The notes beneath the pieces are model-generated. The model was not told the DNA's origin, made no database searches, and saw only the letters and a program-made list of their open reading frames with translations. Shown in pieces: positions 37,001 to 43,113 of a stretch of DNA of 64,000 bases (positions within the stretch are counted from its first letter, which is position 1; each line of letters starts with the position of its first letter). The translations under genes and the position numbers were made by a program. The DNA is from Neorhodopirellula pilleata (GTDB lineage Bacteria > Planctomycetota > Planctomycetia > Pirellulales > Pirellulaceae): assembly GCF_007859915.1 (NCBI RefSeq), contig NZ_SJPM01000001.1, forward strand, positions 733,502 to 797,501, written 5' to 3'.

Positions 37001-39090
37001 AAGTAGATTGCCCCGTTTCGGAGAGTGACTTCGACACCGCCGCCATTGAAGAGTGAATGTCGTTGACCGCCGACATCTTCCGGGTTGATCCAAAACGCGA
37101 TCGTGCCGGCAGAACCGATGTCAATCAATGGGTCTTGCAACACTCCGAAGTCGTCCACTCCGTCGAAATCGAGTGCTCCATCAAAGACGCCACCGGTCGG
37201 TATCCAAGCTGGATCTGTTGCTCCCGGTTGAGGACCTCCATAAGAATAACCGTTGAAGATATTATCCTGAATCAGGATTTGATCGGTGTTGGCGGTGTAG
37301 GACGGCGTGATGTAAATGGCGGCTGGTTGAGCGAAGACTCCGTTTTGGTTTTGGACATTCGTGTCGTCCCAGTCGAACGTGTTGTGATCGATGACCAGTC
37401 CGTCGAGGGTAAGCCCCGCGTTCGTAATCGTGATCGTGTAGTTTTGGTCGCCGCCGGACTGGAAATCGATCGGGTCTAAACCATTGGCGAAATAATTGAA
37501 CGAGATTTCACCACTGAACGCGAAGTTGTTGGGCGCCCCCGAATCGCCTTGAGGACCGATCGCGATGGGTCCCCAACGGAAGTGGTCTTCGCGGAACTCG
37601 TTGCGAGTGATCAGGAAGTTCTCGCCGCTTCCGTGTTCACCGTCACGAATGGCCGCACGTCCCCAACGGCCTTCGAAAATAGAATCGGAGACTTCCAATC
37701 CGTCTGCATTCTGTTCAAAGACGATCGCGCTGCGATAGCCTTCATCGAGCGACGGATCGTGCCCGAAGGTCTCACCGAACTGCACGCGATTGATCGTCGT
37801 GTTAGCGGTGGTCGTGATAACAACGTACCCCGAATAGTCGTTGCTGGTGAAATTCTCCCAACCCAATTGGGCGTCGCTGATCGTGACGTCGGCAGCAGTG
37901 ATTCTGATCGCTTCGGCAAACCGATTGCCCGGCGCTCCGGCGCTTCTGATTTGGGTTTGATCCAATCCCTGCCCGTCAATGGTCACGGACCGATCGATCA
38001 GCAGAGTCCCCGAATGAACGAAAGTCCCAGAATCGACATGCACCGTTCCACCGGAATCGACCGATTCGATTCCTTCGGCTATCGTCAAAAAACCGTCCAC
38101 GCCGGCGATACCAGCTTGGTTGCCTGGCGTTGTGAAATCGACATCCGCGATCAGAGAACCGGGCGTTTGAGTGAAGCTGTTGGATACATAAACATCAGGC
38201 TGTGCTGCGGCAAGTCCGATCAGCACGACATCATTGCCGTCACCGCCGTTGTAATGAATTTGATATTGGATTCCGCCCGCCGCGGCGACGACAGCCCCGT
38301 CTTCCAATCCGTGGAACCTACCCGTCACCAGGTCGGTCGATCCATCGTTGTCAATGATGGTGTAGACATCGCGTGGATTGTTCTCGGTCGAGCCGATATC
38401 TTGCAGGTCGAGCGTCACGTCGGAGGCGATGACGACCGTTCCGTTCACTTGGACTTGGTCGTAGTCCGTGCCCGCAACGCCTCCCCGGGATGCGTCCGTC
38501 AATACTGCGTTATTGTTATCGTCAACTTCTACCGTGAACGTCGAACCACTATTGAGCACGAGGTTACCGGTAGTGACTACTCCGGGACCGTCCCCAGGTG
38601 AGAAATGGCTGCCCGATTGAATCGTCACCGTTCCCGTGATCGTGCCGTTGGTTCCCTGCAGTACTCCACCGCTAACGACCACATCGCCATGAAAATCCAG
38701 GTCCATGATGTCGACAACAAGATCCGCACCTGAGTCAGCATCATCGATCGAGATGGACTGAAGACTCGGTGACAACACCGACAGCAAATTGGTACCGCTG
38801 CCGGAAACCGAAACTCCGTCGGTTCCCGACCAGATTCCGCTATCGAGCGTGAACCGATACTCGTTGCCGTCAGCGGTTTCGGCAATTTCGAGATTCGCGT
38901 TATCAAAATCGGCCAGCAGCAAGTCTGCCACACCGGCCAGTTCAAAACTGGCATTCAGCACTCGACGAGGCTCGAGCACCCGAAAAGCGAGTGGGGATAG
39001 CGACTGCCGACGAGAAGGCGTTCGGCAAGCATGAGCGATGCGATTACGCCGCTCGATCCGTTTCCGCAGTTTTTTCAGCAGTGCACGCAT
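25057..39090 (-). CDS. Giant cell-surface protein (4677 aa) with LamG domains and beta-helical repeats
   Basis: A basic N-terminus (MRALLKKLRKRIERR) is followed by the planctomycete surface motif 'LEPRRVLNAS' (39-48). Then come a beta-solenoid part like parallel beta-helix proteins (about 330-630; 'VTIDGQGLDQTQI'), two LamG/jelly-roll domains (about 635-800 and 860-1045; 'GALDFDGVDDF', 'GALSFDGADDF'), and roughly 3000 residues of Asp/Ser/Thr/Gly-rich repeats of the type 'SGDIxLxAxxxIxxxAxI', as in filamentous haemagglutinin-like adhesins. An almost exact 311-residue duplication spans about 2891-3513. Near the C-terminus a weak hydrophobic run ('VGTVLLATSV') precedes a very basic tail. Probably an exported adhesin or envelope protein, first gene of a two-gene unit with the membrane kinase. 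Confidence 0.93.
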   Translation of the reverse strand: MRALLKKLRKRIERRNRIAHACRTPSRRQSLSPLAFRVLEPRRVLNASFELAGVADLLLADFDNANLEIAETADGNEYRFTLDSGIWSGTDGVSVSGSGTNLLSVLSPSLQSISIDDADSGADLVVDIMDLDFHGDVVVSGGVLQGTNGTITGTVTIQSGSHFSPGDGPGVVTTGNLVLNSGSTFTVEVDDNNNAVLTDASRGGVAGTDYDQVQVNGTVVIASDVTLDLQDIGSTENNPRDVYTIIDNDGSTDLVTGRFHGLEDGAVVAAAGGIQYQIHYNGGDGNDVVLIGLAAAQPDVYVSNSFTQTPGSLIADVDFTTPGNQAGIAGVDGFLTIAEGIESVDSGGTVHVDSGTFVHSGTLLIDRSVTIDGQGLDQTQIRSAGAPGNRFAEAIRITAADVTISDAQLGWENFTSNDYSGYVVITTTANTTINRVQFGETFGHDPSLDEGYRSAIVFEQNADGLEVSDSIFEGRWGRAAIRDGEHGSGENFLITRNEFREDHFRWGPIAIGPQGDSGAPNNFAFSGEISFNYFANGLDPIDFQSGGDQNYTITITNAGLTLDGLVIDHNTFDWDDTNVQNQNGVFAQPAAIYITPSYTANTDQILIQDNIFNGYSYGGPQPGATDPAWIPTGGVFDGALDFDGVDDFGVLQDPLIDIGSAGTIAFWINPEDVGGQRHSLFNGGGVEVTLRNGAIYFYPDSSEGSSLTYSSTGSFTADTWTHVAVSWDFATQSTAIYLNGVEASYLGAFTPANSSWSTAANTADQLIRVGSDPANPDRIYPGKMDDIGIFNEALTASEIMSIKESGVSAYTGANLLAHWDFDQISGNVAVDNQNGIPLHLTTEGIVPFGPEYQASQGVFGGALSFDGADDFATFQDPTFDVGEGGTLNFWVQMDNTGTRNQFFEGPENSGFEMQYRTNGGGQLYGRTTGNGDFVIRSGGDGTTLNSGWHNIQYTWDFSSSEMRVYLNGIESTYLNNFSPGDLNWTSITDTVNGLMNVGRDPGSGRFFDGLMDDIAWYDSALSTTELLDIRNNGVSAHTDLVAHWGFDLAPTIENTYLGDSGTSIELFLQQLPPLPPVTGYSVVTPSNAAVLNNAFFNGAAGTYADSNQTLDPSNITGSTANPFFAGDDPNIPFVGDSLEEFYQLRFGSSAGYQSTEYQGDITTSIPHIGANQEELNSFGTEDVLVTGTDEDDLLMVTFTSDNDGYFTLTRNVTGVAPDFVGTFHFTDVDSFTFEGYGGDDVFIIVQPTETQGGHFSLINGITFNGGIQNGNGNALESDGINGGDTLVLLKSEADQPVVDSVVYALGVADPIKGHNGTITLVDGLLSTVITFSGVEPIRDELSVDQRSFLYSSTENGGDETIEVTAPGDFVGMISTDFMGNEIKPDVAFGAVDNLIQSSLGPDISFANSNTRLAINAGVGDDVVNINSIDAEFRSAIFIDGDTGNDSVNLNTDLTLGDHVLGNSGDLLVTAESIVVEGIAIDTTAATTSGQTGNVTFNAGRTIILNPGSSITTQDGEIQFDAGNSPLANDNFGAIRFFNAMLSTTGSGDISVVGIGTSDATTSGNFGVLVNRSTVQASGSGNVSIAGTGGEGDNFNRGIFVVGESARITAGTGGLNLVGTGGSNGQDASSINSSDNNQGVLLSDGAEVFASGAVVITGTGGDGGSGNSGVVVASTALGDTAVRSHGGGITIAGVGRGSGDSNTGVLLTGAAGGMISDTGDGTIVIVGQGEGSGMSVDGVLVSRNSRIETSGSLFVTVTDSDIRQLGVPGDAKFIANELTIRANGADADFGVVPFEIDANVLALEVGGVARFENTSGLVIGDTSSRGGGVGLSASSVTNEVLGIVNGSLTISHNVTTSDSIVLRANEAAAADDNLTVDAAVTVRATAGDITLEAGDSLRLQSGSIIEAVAGNLILDSGFNDDDDIGEMTLDGAITANTTFGIIRLDLNGEGAATQAATGNIVGNSLELISEAAAGSFMLDQSVSNDVDVIAAFTDGAIAYRDADTLTVGTVNASNGIITTDDDVTLCVLNDDLDLRASISAGAASVRLQAESTDGEIFQKETSGAIHANALGVRSGSGGIALSSTTNDINIFAAHSIGAIHFINDGGFTVDAITAGSCFAETTGVTATTGDVNLHAFSGNVTTNEIIRTTSGDIVVDVDSGTLETNGVVSSTSGNIDLTADVVHQNADIVTGDSDGAGTIVITADNGSISMADGTTTGSGSGLITLVATDSIAVSIVSSTSGDARLTADSNGNDSGSITDNLTMFVAGEEVANITVDELALRAGSGIGSVDDIDLNVNTLATVTKSGSIRLHDVDGSGVTVGTFDLLSGIAITDANDDVTGGDHITLRSAGALVVNEDVINLDAGNVLLSAENVGSDITANADVRSAGGHVTLMSADAIELTATVSVDTTGTGTIHVDAGTGAFTMAADAVLRATDGDIHADAGGNVTLGRITTNANVALTSDLASILDADTAGDSAPDIIANSLRLNAAIGAGEAGNHLETTINSVSGRTSIGGLFLRETDAITVTDVAATTQKVNSDSSLTTIDDAAQSDLVATNGSIVLTTASGNITLNDGATGVGSTDGNSVVATGAANIRIAADEATTDIITNADINGGTGSVHLSAGNDITINDDLFTTETGSVLVEAVHGSVLLNDTTDANETGISTDNGDILIVAANDVTLNADLTSTSGDIGIDSGIDISQTSATITADITTGGSVSMKAGDNITMAAGTSIDAGTDVIATAASGKLRLGLIDATNVSLVASSDSVLDNNDAGGPTTNVRATNLIIFAGDSIGDNAGNLGLATNANAIDTEVTNLAASSASGIYLQELADGDSITVDSVASVTVEIDANRIFNDATSANVNFDHSVNELEDLHTTSVNGPIKLVTENGRITINGGADIAGVRANGTGDVLLEARGTSSDVIVNASITSGTGHITLDADRSVEVSERVTTSGSGTIYMLAGTDIDLDSSVTSLNGDILIEAGDDIRQTALISSTAGDIGLIAAQNVTQSNSGDITTTTGDVLVQASAGNWTMNGDTTITSGGQDVLGLAGNSMTLGVISVTNATANRIALQAGGSITDANAGSINIQETIGAASTSLSLRAGTIIGGASGTTSSTNNFAIDLNVDTVAALSASGIYLRELAAGGSIMVDAASAVSIDIEGVRRSDFDSGTTDVSEARSLAVLEDLTTSVNGPIKLVTENGRITINGGADTAGVRANGTGDVLLEARGTSSDVIVNASITSGTGHITLDADRSVEVSERVTTSGSGTIYMVAGTDIDLDSSVTSLNGDILIEAGEDIRQTALISSTAGEVGLIAAQNVTQSNSGDITTTTGDVLVQASAGNWTMNGDTTITSGGQDVLGLAGNSITLGVISVTNATANRIALQAGGSITDANAGSINIQETIGAASTSLSLRAGTIIGGASGTTSSTNNLAMDLNVDTVAALSASGIYLRELAAGGSIMVDTASAVSIDIEGVRRSDFDSGTTDVSEARSLAVLEDLTTSVNGPIKLVTENGRITINGGTDGIGVNVVGAGDLLFEARGFSSDVITNANVQTGSGHVTLFANDDIFQNADVSTSGDGTIFISAFNQTVEGVGNDGVIMSPVADTDTDGGNVFIRATNESDILLGWINAGSADVRLDAQRDILDNNASITNVTSRNLVAVADSDGDSVGQIGNVTSGNNVSVADARSIDADVDSVAASSATGIFVWEMNSLTVSRIDFAGVARANFDSAPSVGVAGSTLAGLVTTNAGDILVDSQGSLSISQAIHAGVADVRLIADGNVTQSSEGVITANEFGVRQETASGDIQLGFANNVDKLTAFTADPGGAISFRTTRDLMIVEVPSQSNSETTFDTTNGLTANTLNLVVDGTVTNAADIRISIADQAIINSESHAISLGNQVGDRVDFGRLDVSGSDVIIVEDSSTQLTHVQAASLHLTSGGSISDVNPLGATIEVRGQTEMIGTNISLADQANDVLRMLGDVRMIATTDDVSIARPGFVELGVVVEVTGVNVSINENTAMLLHTVIADETLNLFSETSVENLVPASVSSASGLIAQSANLTSDGFIHLAETRFDRLSGGVKANASIEADSRLTLNRTADETGTQVLGALNQNIEPSVNVSPNFISGETLGQITDDFSFIEFQGGRYGLYLTNQTSLDVDEYVGAGDAVNLYIETADGHNLTISNRVSIQNHTPEHGSMTLIAGDELVLVGSFETYDASLSPADAQRVLQTSLIIDAFDANEGPAGFESTESVLLSIATSVDTKDLAINSGAQNVLQRVSTQIGIADEAGFLTIVRYADGLSQLFETFSEADASTLNGVGVKGPNAVFEGAIPAHAVGSSDAVVFERAIPFTSTFLNTFVELPTTLVARRSTDFFLFEAGGRADLNSVSVDLNSATDEIFGVLSNAVPPTFSMPTEIVIGDAFFVQTRSVSDISMNPTTLLSTDDEIPVSFEKSKEVAVFAVGFDDKNENGQPEDSEIPTRRLILETEPLADSTDKGLELRNVPELRAGQRVLSSRDVLGTETPSPSDVEALMREYRSDPMRSAGVYVIVESDPQTGESILRVFTVRDFESRDVGDVSFAQPNPSSNVDSETEERNLPPGGEGAGDSDTKEEAKSDDDSAVVESGVGTVLLATSVRRRKRIHQQTSQRGSSHAAEETQAGRNFDRRQRRWRRLDARHQNNTTRHEGDVQ
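28551..30480. repeat. 933-bp tandem duplication inside the giant gene
   Basis: Two adjacent near-identical copies (28551-29483 and 29484-30416) plus about 64 bp of a third. Anchor words such as 'caccgttgat' and 'gatgcc' recur at an offset of exactly 933 bp. A stretch of about 180 bp compared by eye differs at only a few positions. 933 bp is 311 codons, so the frame is kept. High identity points to recent duplication or ongoing gene conversion. Confidence 0.92.
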
Positions 39091-39267
39091 TCTAAGCTCA
39101 ATCAGTACTGTGAACAGAATAAGACCGAACTAACGGCATTCACGCAAAAAATCGCTGATTCAGCTTATTCCAACTTGCCGAAGGCGAAAGTATGAAATTG
39201 GAATACGGCCTAAATTGGCCGATCAATAACCTCCCCTACAGAGGAAGCCCGGTTGGGGGTGACAATC

Positions 39268-39882
39268 ATGACAATTGTATCAATCAGATGCTCGGTGAAG
39301 CATTTCGTTCCCTGGTGCTTGCTTTGGATCACCGTCGCGACGGTCAATGGCGTCTTCGCGGCCAATACATGGAGCGACGAGGCGGGTAATCGCCACACGA
39401 ACGAACCCTCGCTGCTGAGTTCCGACGAAATCTTGAGTGGTCTCGCTGAGCCAACGGACTTGTTCGCTCGACTCTCAATCCACTCGGCATACCGTGACGC
39501 GGTCAGTTTGACGGACGTCCAAGCACGTGGGGACCTAGCGACAACTCCGACCCTGGGAAGTGCTTTCCCGGCAAGCTACACCTGGATGACGCCGGGAACT
39601 TATCACCACCCGTTGTATTTTGAACAAGTCAACCTAGAGCGATATGGGACAGGCGTTCATCCTTGTCTCCAGCCGGCGTTATCGGCAGCGCATTTCTTCA
39701 CGACCATCCCACTATTGCCCTATAAGATGGGCGATCAGTGCCCAGGTTCCACTGAGTATTCGTTGGGACATTATCGTCCGGGCGACTGCACACCGCATTA
39801 TCTGCATCGCCGGCCATGGTCGTGGCGTGGTGCGGGGGCCCAAGCTTTGTTCACGACCGGACTGGTATTGGCGGTCCCCTGA
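39268..39882 (+). CDS. Conserved planctomycete-type secreted protein of unknown function
   Basis: About 204 residues from ATG 39268, which has a GGGGGTGA ribosome-binding-like stretch 6 bp upstream; a TTG five codons earlier is less likely. Signal-peptide-like start ('FVPWCLLWITVATVNGVFAA'). The second half has a dense aromatic/Cys/His pattern ('GTYHHPLYFEQVNLERYG', 'HPCLQPALSAAHFFTTIPLL', 'SLGHYRPGDCTPHYLHRRPW') that I recognise as a conserved hypothetical family of planctomycetes. Function unknown. It reads away from the giant-protein gene and converges on the M50 protease gene 11 bp away. Confidence 0.8.
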   Translation: MTIVSIRCSVKHFVPWCLLWITVATVNGVFAANTWSDEAGNRHTNEPSLLSSDEILSGLAEPTDLFARLSIHSAYRDAVSLTDVQARGDLATTPTLGSAFPASYTWMTPGTYHHPLYFEQVNLERYGTGVHPCLQPALSAAHFFTTIPLLPYKMGDQCPGSTEYSLGHYRPGDCTPHYLHRRPWSWRGAGAQALFTTGLVLAVP

Positions 39883-39893
39883 TCGACCAATCG

Positions 39894-42122
39894 CTAGTCC
39901 CCATGCAATAGCCTCAGCATGAAATCTCGCACGCGTTGTGCGAGAATTCGGGGTGGTGAATCGATCGAAGCCGATACGATCGCATTGTGGCTGGGACAAA
40001 CCGCTGTCGGCTCCACCACAACATTGACCGAATAATGAGGGGTCGCGGGCCGAATTCGACCTCTGGGATCGATCAACGAACGCAACACGGTATCGCTTTG
40101 AAGCGGTTCGGGAGTTTGTTCTAAGGGTCGGGCGGAAATGGCTTCCACTCGTCCGGTGAAGATTGAATTCAAGTCGCGATCGAGTCGCAACCTTGTCGTC
40201 GCCCCAACTCGGACCCAGGGTAACTCCGCTTCGCTGACCAAAATTGCGGCGTTCCAAGTGGTATCCGACGCGACCACAGCTAATTGCGTTCCTCGCGGAA
40301 AGACCGCCCCGCGATTGTGGAGGTCAAGGCTGCGTTGGATGGCACGTCGACTAATGGGCGTCGCATCCGGGCGAGCCGAGAGTGGCGTCATCCGTTCGCG
40401 TGCCCCCGTCATCACGATGCCGGAAAGCGGAGCATGAACGCTCAGCTCGTCGACACGTTCGTTGACCTGTTCGAGTTGCGGTAAAGTCTTCTTCAGCGAC
40501 TGCCTCGCCGTCGCGAGCTGACTCGCAGCTTCCAAGTCATCGACTTGTCTCGCGGCGAGGTCCTCGATTCGCTGACGAAGTGCCGCGACTTCGCCGGAAA
40601 GCTGAATCTGTTGTAGTCGCAACTCAATCGATTCAAGCTGAACCAAAAATGCTCCCGCGCTAACGGTGCCGGTCGCAGCAGTCGCGTCGAGCGGCTTGAG
40701 CAAGGCAGCATCGGCGGGTGCGTAAACCGACTCGCGTGGCGATCGCTGTACCAGCCCCCGGCAGACAACGCGAGAGGGCAATGGAACGAAAAAGAAGAAG
40801 TAAATAACCAATCCCAAACCGACCAAACCGGTCAAAGTCATCCAAGGACGCAGCTCGCTTCTTTCCCGGCGGATGAATCGAATGATCTGATGAACGCGTC
40901 CGTAGGCGGCGAGCAGCACGCCGAACGACAATGGCAATAGTACCCACTGCAAACCGAGCGGATTCAACCACTGATAGAGACCAACGAAAATCAAACCCAA
41001 CAACAAAAGCCGATAGGCCCACGCCGCAACACCATAGATTCGCAACCATCTAGCGTCGGCGTCCCAATGCGTTGTTTCAGTTTGATATCGAAAGAACACA
41101 CGACGAACGAGTGAATGCACCGCCTCCTGGCTCTGTTGAGCGAGGTTGGGGATGCCGACCCAATCACTGAGGATATAATAACCGTCATAACGCAGCAGCG
41201 GGTTCCCATTAATCAGAACCGTTCCCAACGAGCCGACCAGCATAATCGAGAACGCCACACTTTGAATCGGTGATGGTTCCGTAATCATCCAAACAATGGC
41301 GGCCAACGCGGCACAGATCAACTCGACGATCATTCCCGCACTCGAAATCATGATCCGAGCGAAGCGGCTTTCGAGTTTCCATGCGTCGGACACATCACAG
41401 TACAAGCAAGGAACCAAGACCAACAACATGACGCCGACTTCATGGCACTCACCGCCGAAATGACGACATGCCAACGCATGTCCCAGTTCATGGAGCGATT
41501 TCAATAGGACAAATGCCATCGCAAAATAGAATACCCCCTCACCAGCCAATAGTTGCTCGAGCAAGCGACGGTCAAACCATTGAGTCGACATCACCGCAGT
41601 TGTGAAGGCACCTACCAAAGCCACTAAGACCAACGACACGATTAGCAGGGCGGGTCGAAACAGGATGCGTCGCAAACCATCGAATCGATCGAGCAGTGGA
41701 GTCGGATCCAACAATGGAAGCCGCATTGCCAAAGGGCTGCCGACGAGGGAAAGCCAGCGACTGCGATGCTTCCGCCGCAATTGATCCTCGGTTCGTTGAG
41801 CCGAAACCACACCGGGAATCTGAACAATGCCTTGCGATTCCAGACGTCTGACAAATTGGGCCAGCTCACGCTCATCCAAAGGATCCAGAGCATTTCTTTC
41901 CCGCCAAACAGCCTGAATTTCAGGAAGCGTTTTTTGTCCCTTAAACAGGCTCAGTAGACGATACTCGCGATCACCGAACCAAAAAAACTTGAGCGTAATC
42001 GGGTCTCGTGCCATCCATCGCGTGCGTTGTTTGCGCGTGCGGCGAGACCATTGCAAGTCCGAACGCAACCAAGGGCGAATCATTGGTCGACGTCGATCGT
42101 CCAAATGACTCCCGCTGATCAC
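39894..42122 (-). CDS. M50 site-2-protease-like membrane protein fused to HlyD-type domain
   Basis: 742 residues. A PqqD-like winged-helix segment (about 38-102; 'MARDPITLKFFWFGDREYRL'), several membrane helices, the zinc-protease motif 'HELGH' (211-215) and the distal ligand motif 'NPLLRYDGYY' (307-316). After more membrane helices comes a periplasmic adaptor part (about 460-742) with lipoyl-like halves flanking a coiled coil ('SGEVAALRQRIEDLAARQ', 'SVHAPLSGIVMTGA'). This 'peptide zinc metalloprotease' architecture is known near HlyD/TolC genes in planctomycetes. Last gene of a three-gene unit, overlapping the HlyD gene by 4 nt. It may process or conduct an exported protein; substrate unknown. 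Confidence 0.9.
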   Translation of the reverse strand: MISGSHLDDRRRPMIRPWLRSDLQWSRRTRKQRTRWMARDPITLKFFWFGDREYRLLSLFKGQKTLPEIQAVWRERNALDPLDERELAQFVRRLESQGIVQIPGVVSAQRTEDQLRRKHRSRWLSLVGSPLAMRLPLLDPTPLLDRFDGLRRILFRPALLIVSLVLVALVGAFTTAVMSTQWFDRRLLEQLLAGEGVFYFAMAFVLLKSLHELGHALACRHFGGECHEVGVMLLVLVPCLYCDVSDAWKLESRFARIMISSAGMIVELICAALAAIVWMITEPSPIQSVAFSIMLVGSLGTVLINGNPLLRYDGYYILSDWVGIPNLAQQSQEAVHSLVRRVFFRYQTETTHWDADARWLRIYGVAAWAYRLLLLGLIFVGLYQWLNPLGLQWVLLPLSFGVLLAAYGRVHQIIRFIRRERSELRPWMTLTGLVGLGLVIYFFFFVPLPSRVVCRGLVQRSPRESVYAPADAALLKPLDATAATGTVSAGAFLVQLESIELRLQQIQLSGEVAALRQRIEDLAARQVDDLEAASQLATARQSLKKTLPQLEQVNERVDELSVHAPLSGIVMTGARERMTPLSARPDATPISRRAIQRSLDLHNRGAVFPRGTQLAVVASDTTWNAAILVSEAELPWVRVGATTRLRLDRDLNSIFTGRVEAISARPLEQTPEPLQSDTVLRSLIDPRGRIRPATPHYSVNVVVEPTAVCPSHNAIVSASIDSPPRILAQRVRDFMLRLLHGD

Positions 42123-43096
42123 GTTCCGCTGCCTTGAATCGAGACGGTCGTTCGCAACCCCGGCCTCAAGCGCCCGCCGGCATTGTCCACATCAACGAAC
42201 ACCCGAACAAGATCGCTAACCGGGTTAATGTCGGGACTAACGAAGATGACGGTTCCTTTCGCTCTTACGGCCGTCTCCGACTGCTGAACGAACACTTCAG
42301 CCGTGTCACCAATAGCGATCCGACCAGCATCGGCTTCTTTCACGAAGCCTTCCACTCGCAATCGTTCGAGATTGACGATCGTAGCAATCGGCGTCCCTGG
42401 TTCAACCCATTCACCCGCCCGGTGTTCGACCGAGACGATAACGCCTTGGGTGGGTGCGGCCATTACGTGTTGGCGAAGCGTCGTTCTTATCTCGTCGACA
42501 TGATTCTTCGCCAATTGAGTTTGCACGGTCAACTGTTCACGCTGTTCGTGAGCCCGCCGAACTTCCAATTGCGCACGTTCGAACACAAGTTTGAGTCGAT
42601 CAATCTCATTGGGAGGATAAGTGTTGGGCACGGAGCGATTGGCATCGATTGCCCGGCGGTATTCGTTCTCCGCAACGGCGGCTGACTTGGTGGTAACGAG
42701 TACATCGATCTCGCTATTGTTCTTTTGTTGTGCCAAGACGAGTTCAAGTTCAGCGCGGGCGAGTTGAACACGAACATCATCATCGCGGATCGAGGCGATT
42801 TGGTCGCCGTTCACTACCGAGCTTCCGATATCAACCGGCACCTTCTCGAGGACACCTTGGGCTTCGGCCGCAACAGTGACCGTCACGATCGTCTTGAGGA
42901 TAGCATTCTGCAGTGAAATCATGATGCGACCGGACAACTCCGATTCCTCACCAAAAACATACGGCGTGGTAGAGCCAATAGTGACCATCACAACGGACAA
43001 CCAAGCGACGCATTTAATTCGGCGCGAACCGACGTGCCGAGACAACACCGCCGGATGAGCGAAGCGGTGAACTCGTTTCATATCATGATCGCTCAT
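42119..43096 (-). CDS. HlyD-type membrane fusion protein
   Basis: 325 residues. A membrane-anchor or signal segment near residues 27-48 ('CVAWLSVVMVTIGSTTPYVF'), a first lipoyl half ('VTVAAEAQGVLEKVPVDIGS'), a helical hairpin (about 105-205), a second half ('APTQGVIVSVEHRAGEWVEPG') and a beta-barrel with 'IGDTAEVFVQ'. An ATG five codons later is an alternative start. As a periplasmic adaptor it should join an inner-membrane component to the TolC homolog encoded divergently nearby. It is sandwiched between two other HlyD-containing genes, 17 bp after one and overlapping the other. Confidence 0.92.
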   Translation of the reverse strand: MSDHDMKRVHRFAHPAVLSRHVGSRRIKCVAWLSVVMVTIGSTTPYVFGEESELSGRIMISLQNAILKTIVTVTVAAEAQGVLEKVPVDIGSSVVNGDQIASIRDDDVRVQLARAELELVLAQQKNNSEIDVLVTTKSAAVAENEYRRAIDANRSVPNTYPPNEIDRLKLVFERAQLEVRRAHEQREQLTVQTQLAKNHVDEIRTTLRQHVMAAPTQGVIVSVEHRAGEWVEPGTPIATIVNLERLRVEGFVKEADAGRIAIGDTAEVFVQQSETAVRAKGTVIFVSPDINPVSDLVRVFVDVDNAGGRLRPGLRTTVSIQGSGT

Positions 43097-43113
43097 CTTG
43101 AATTCCTTTTATG

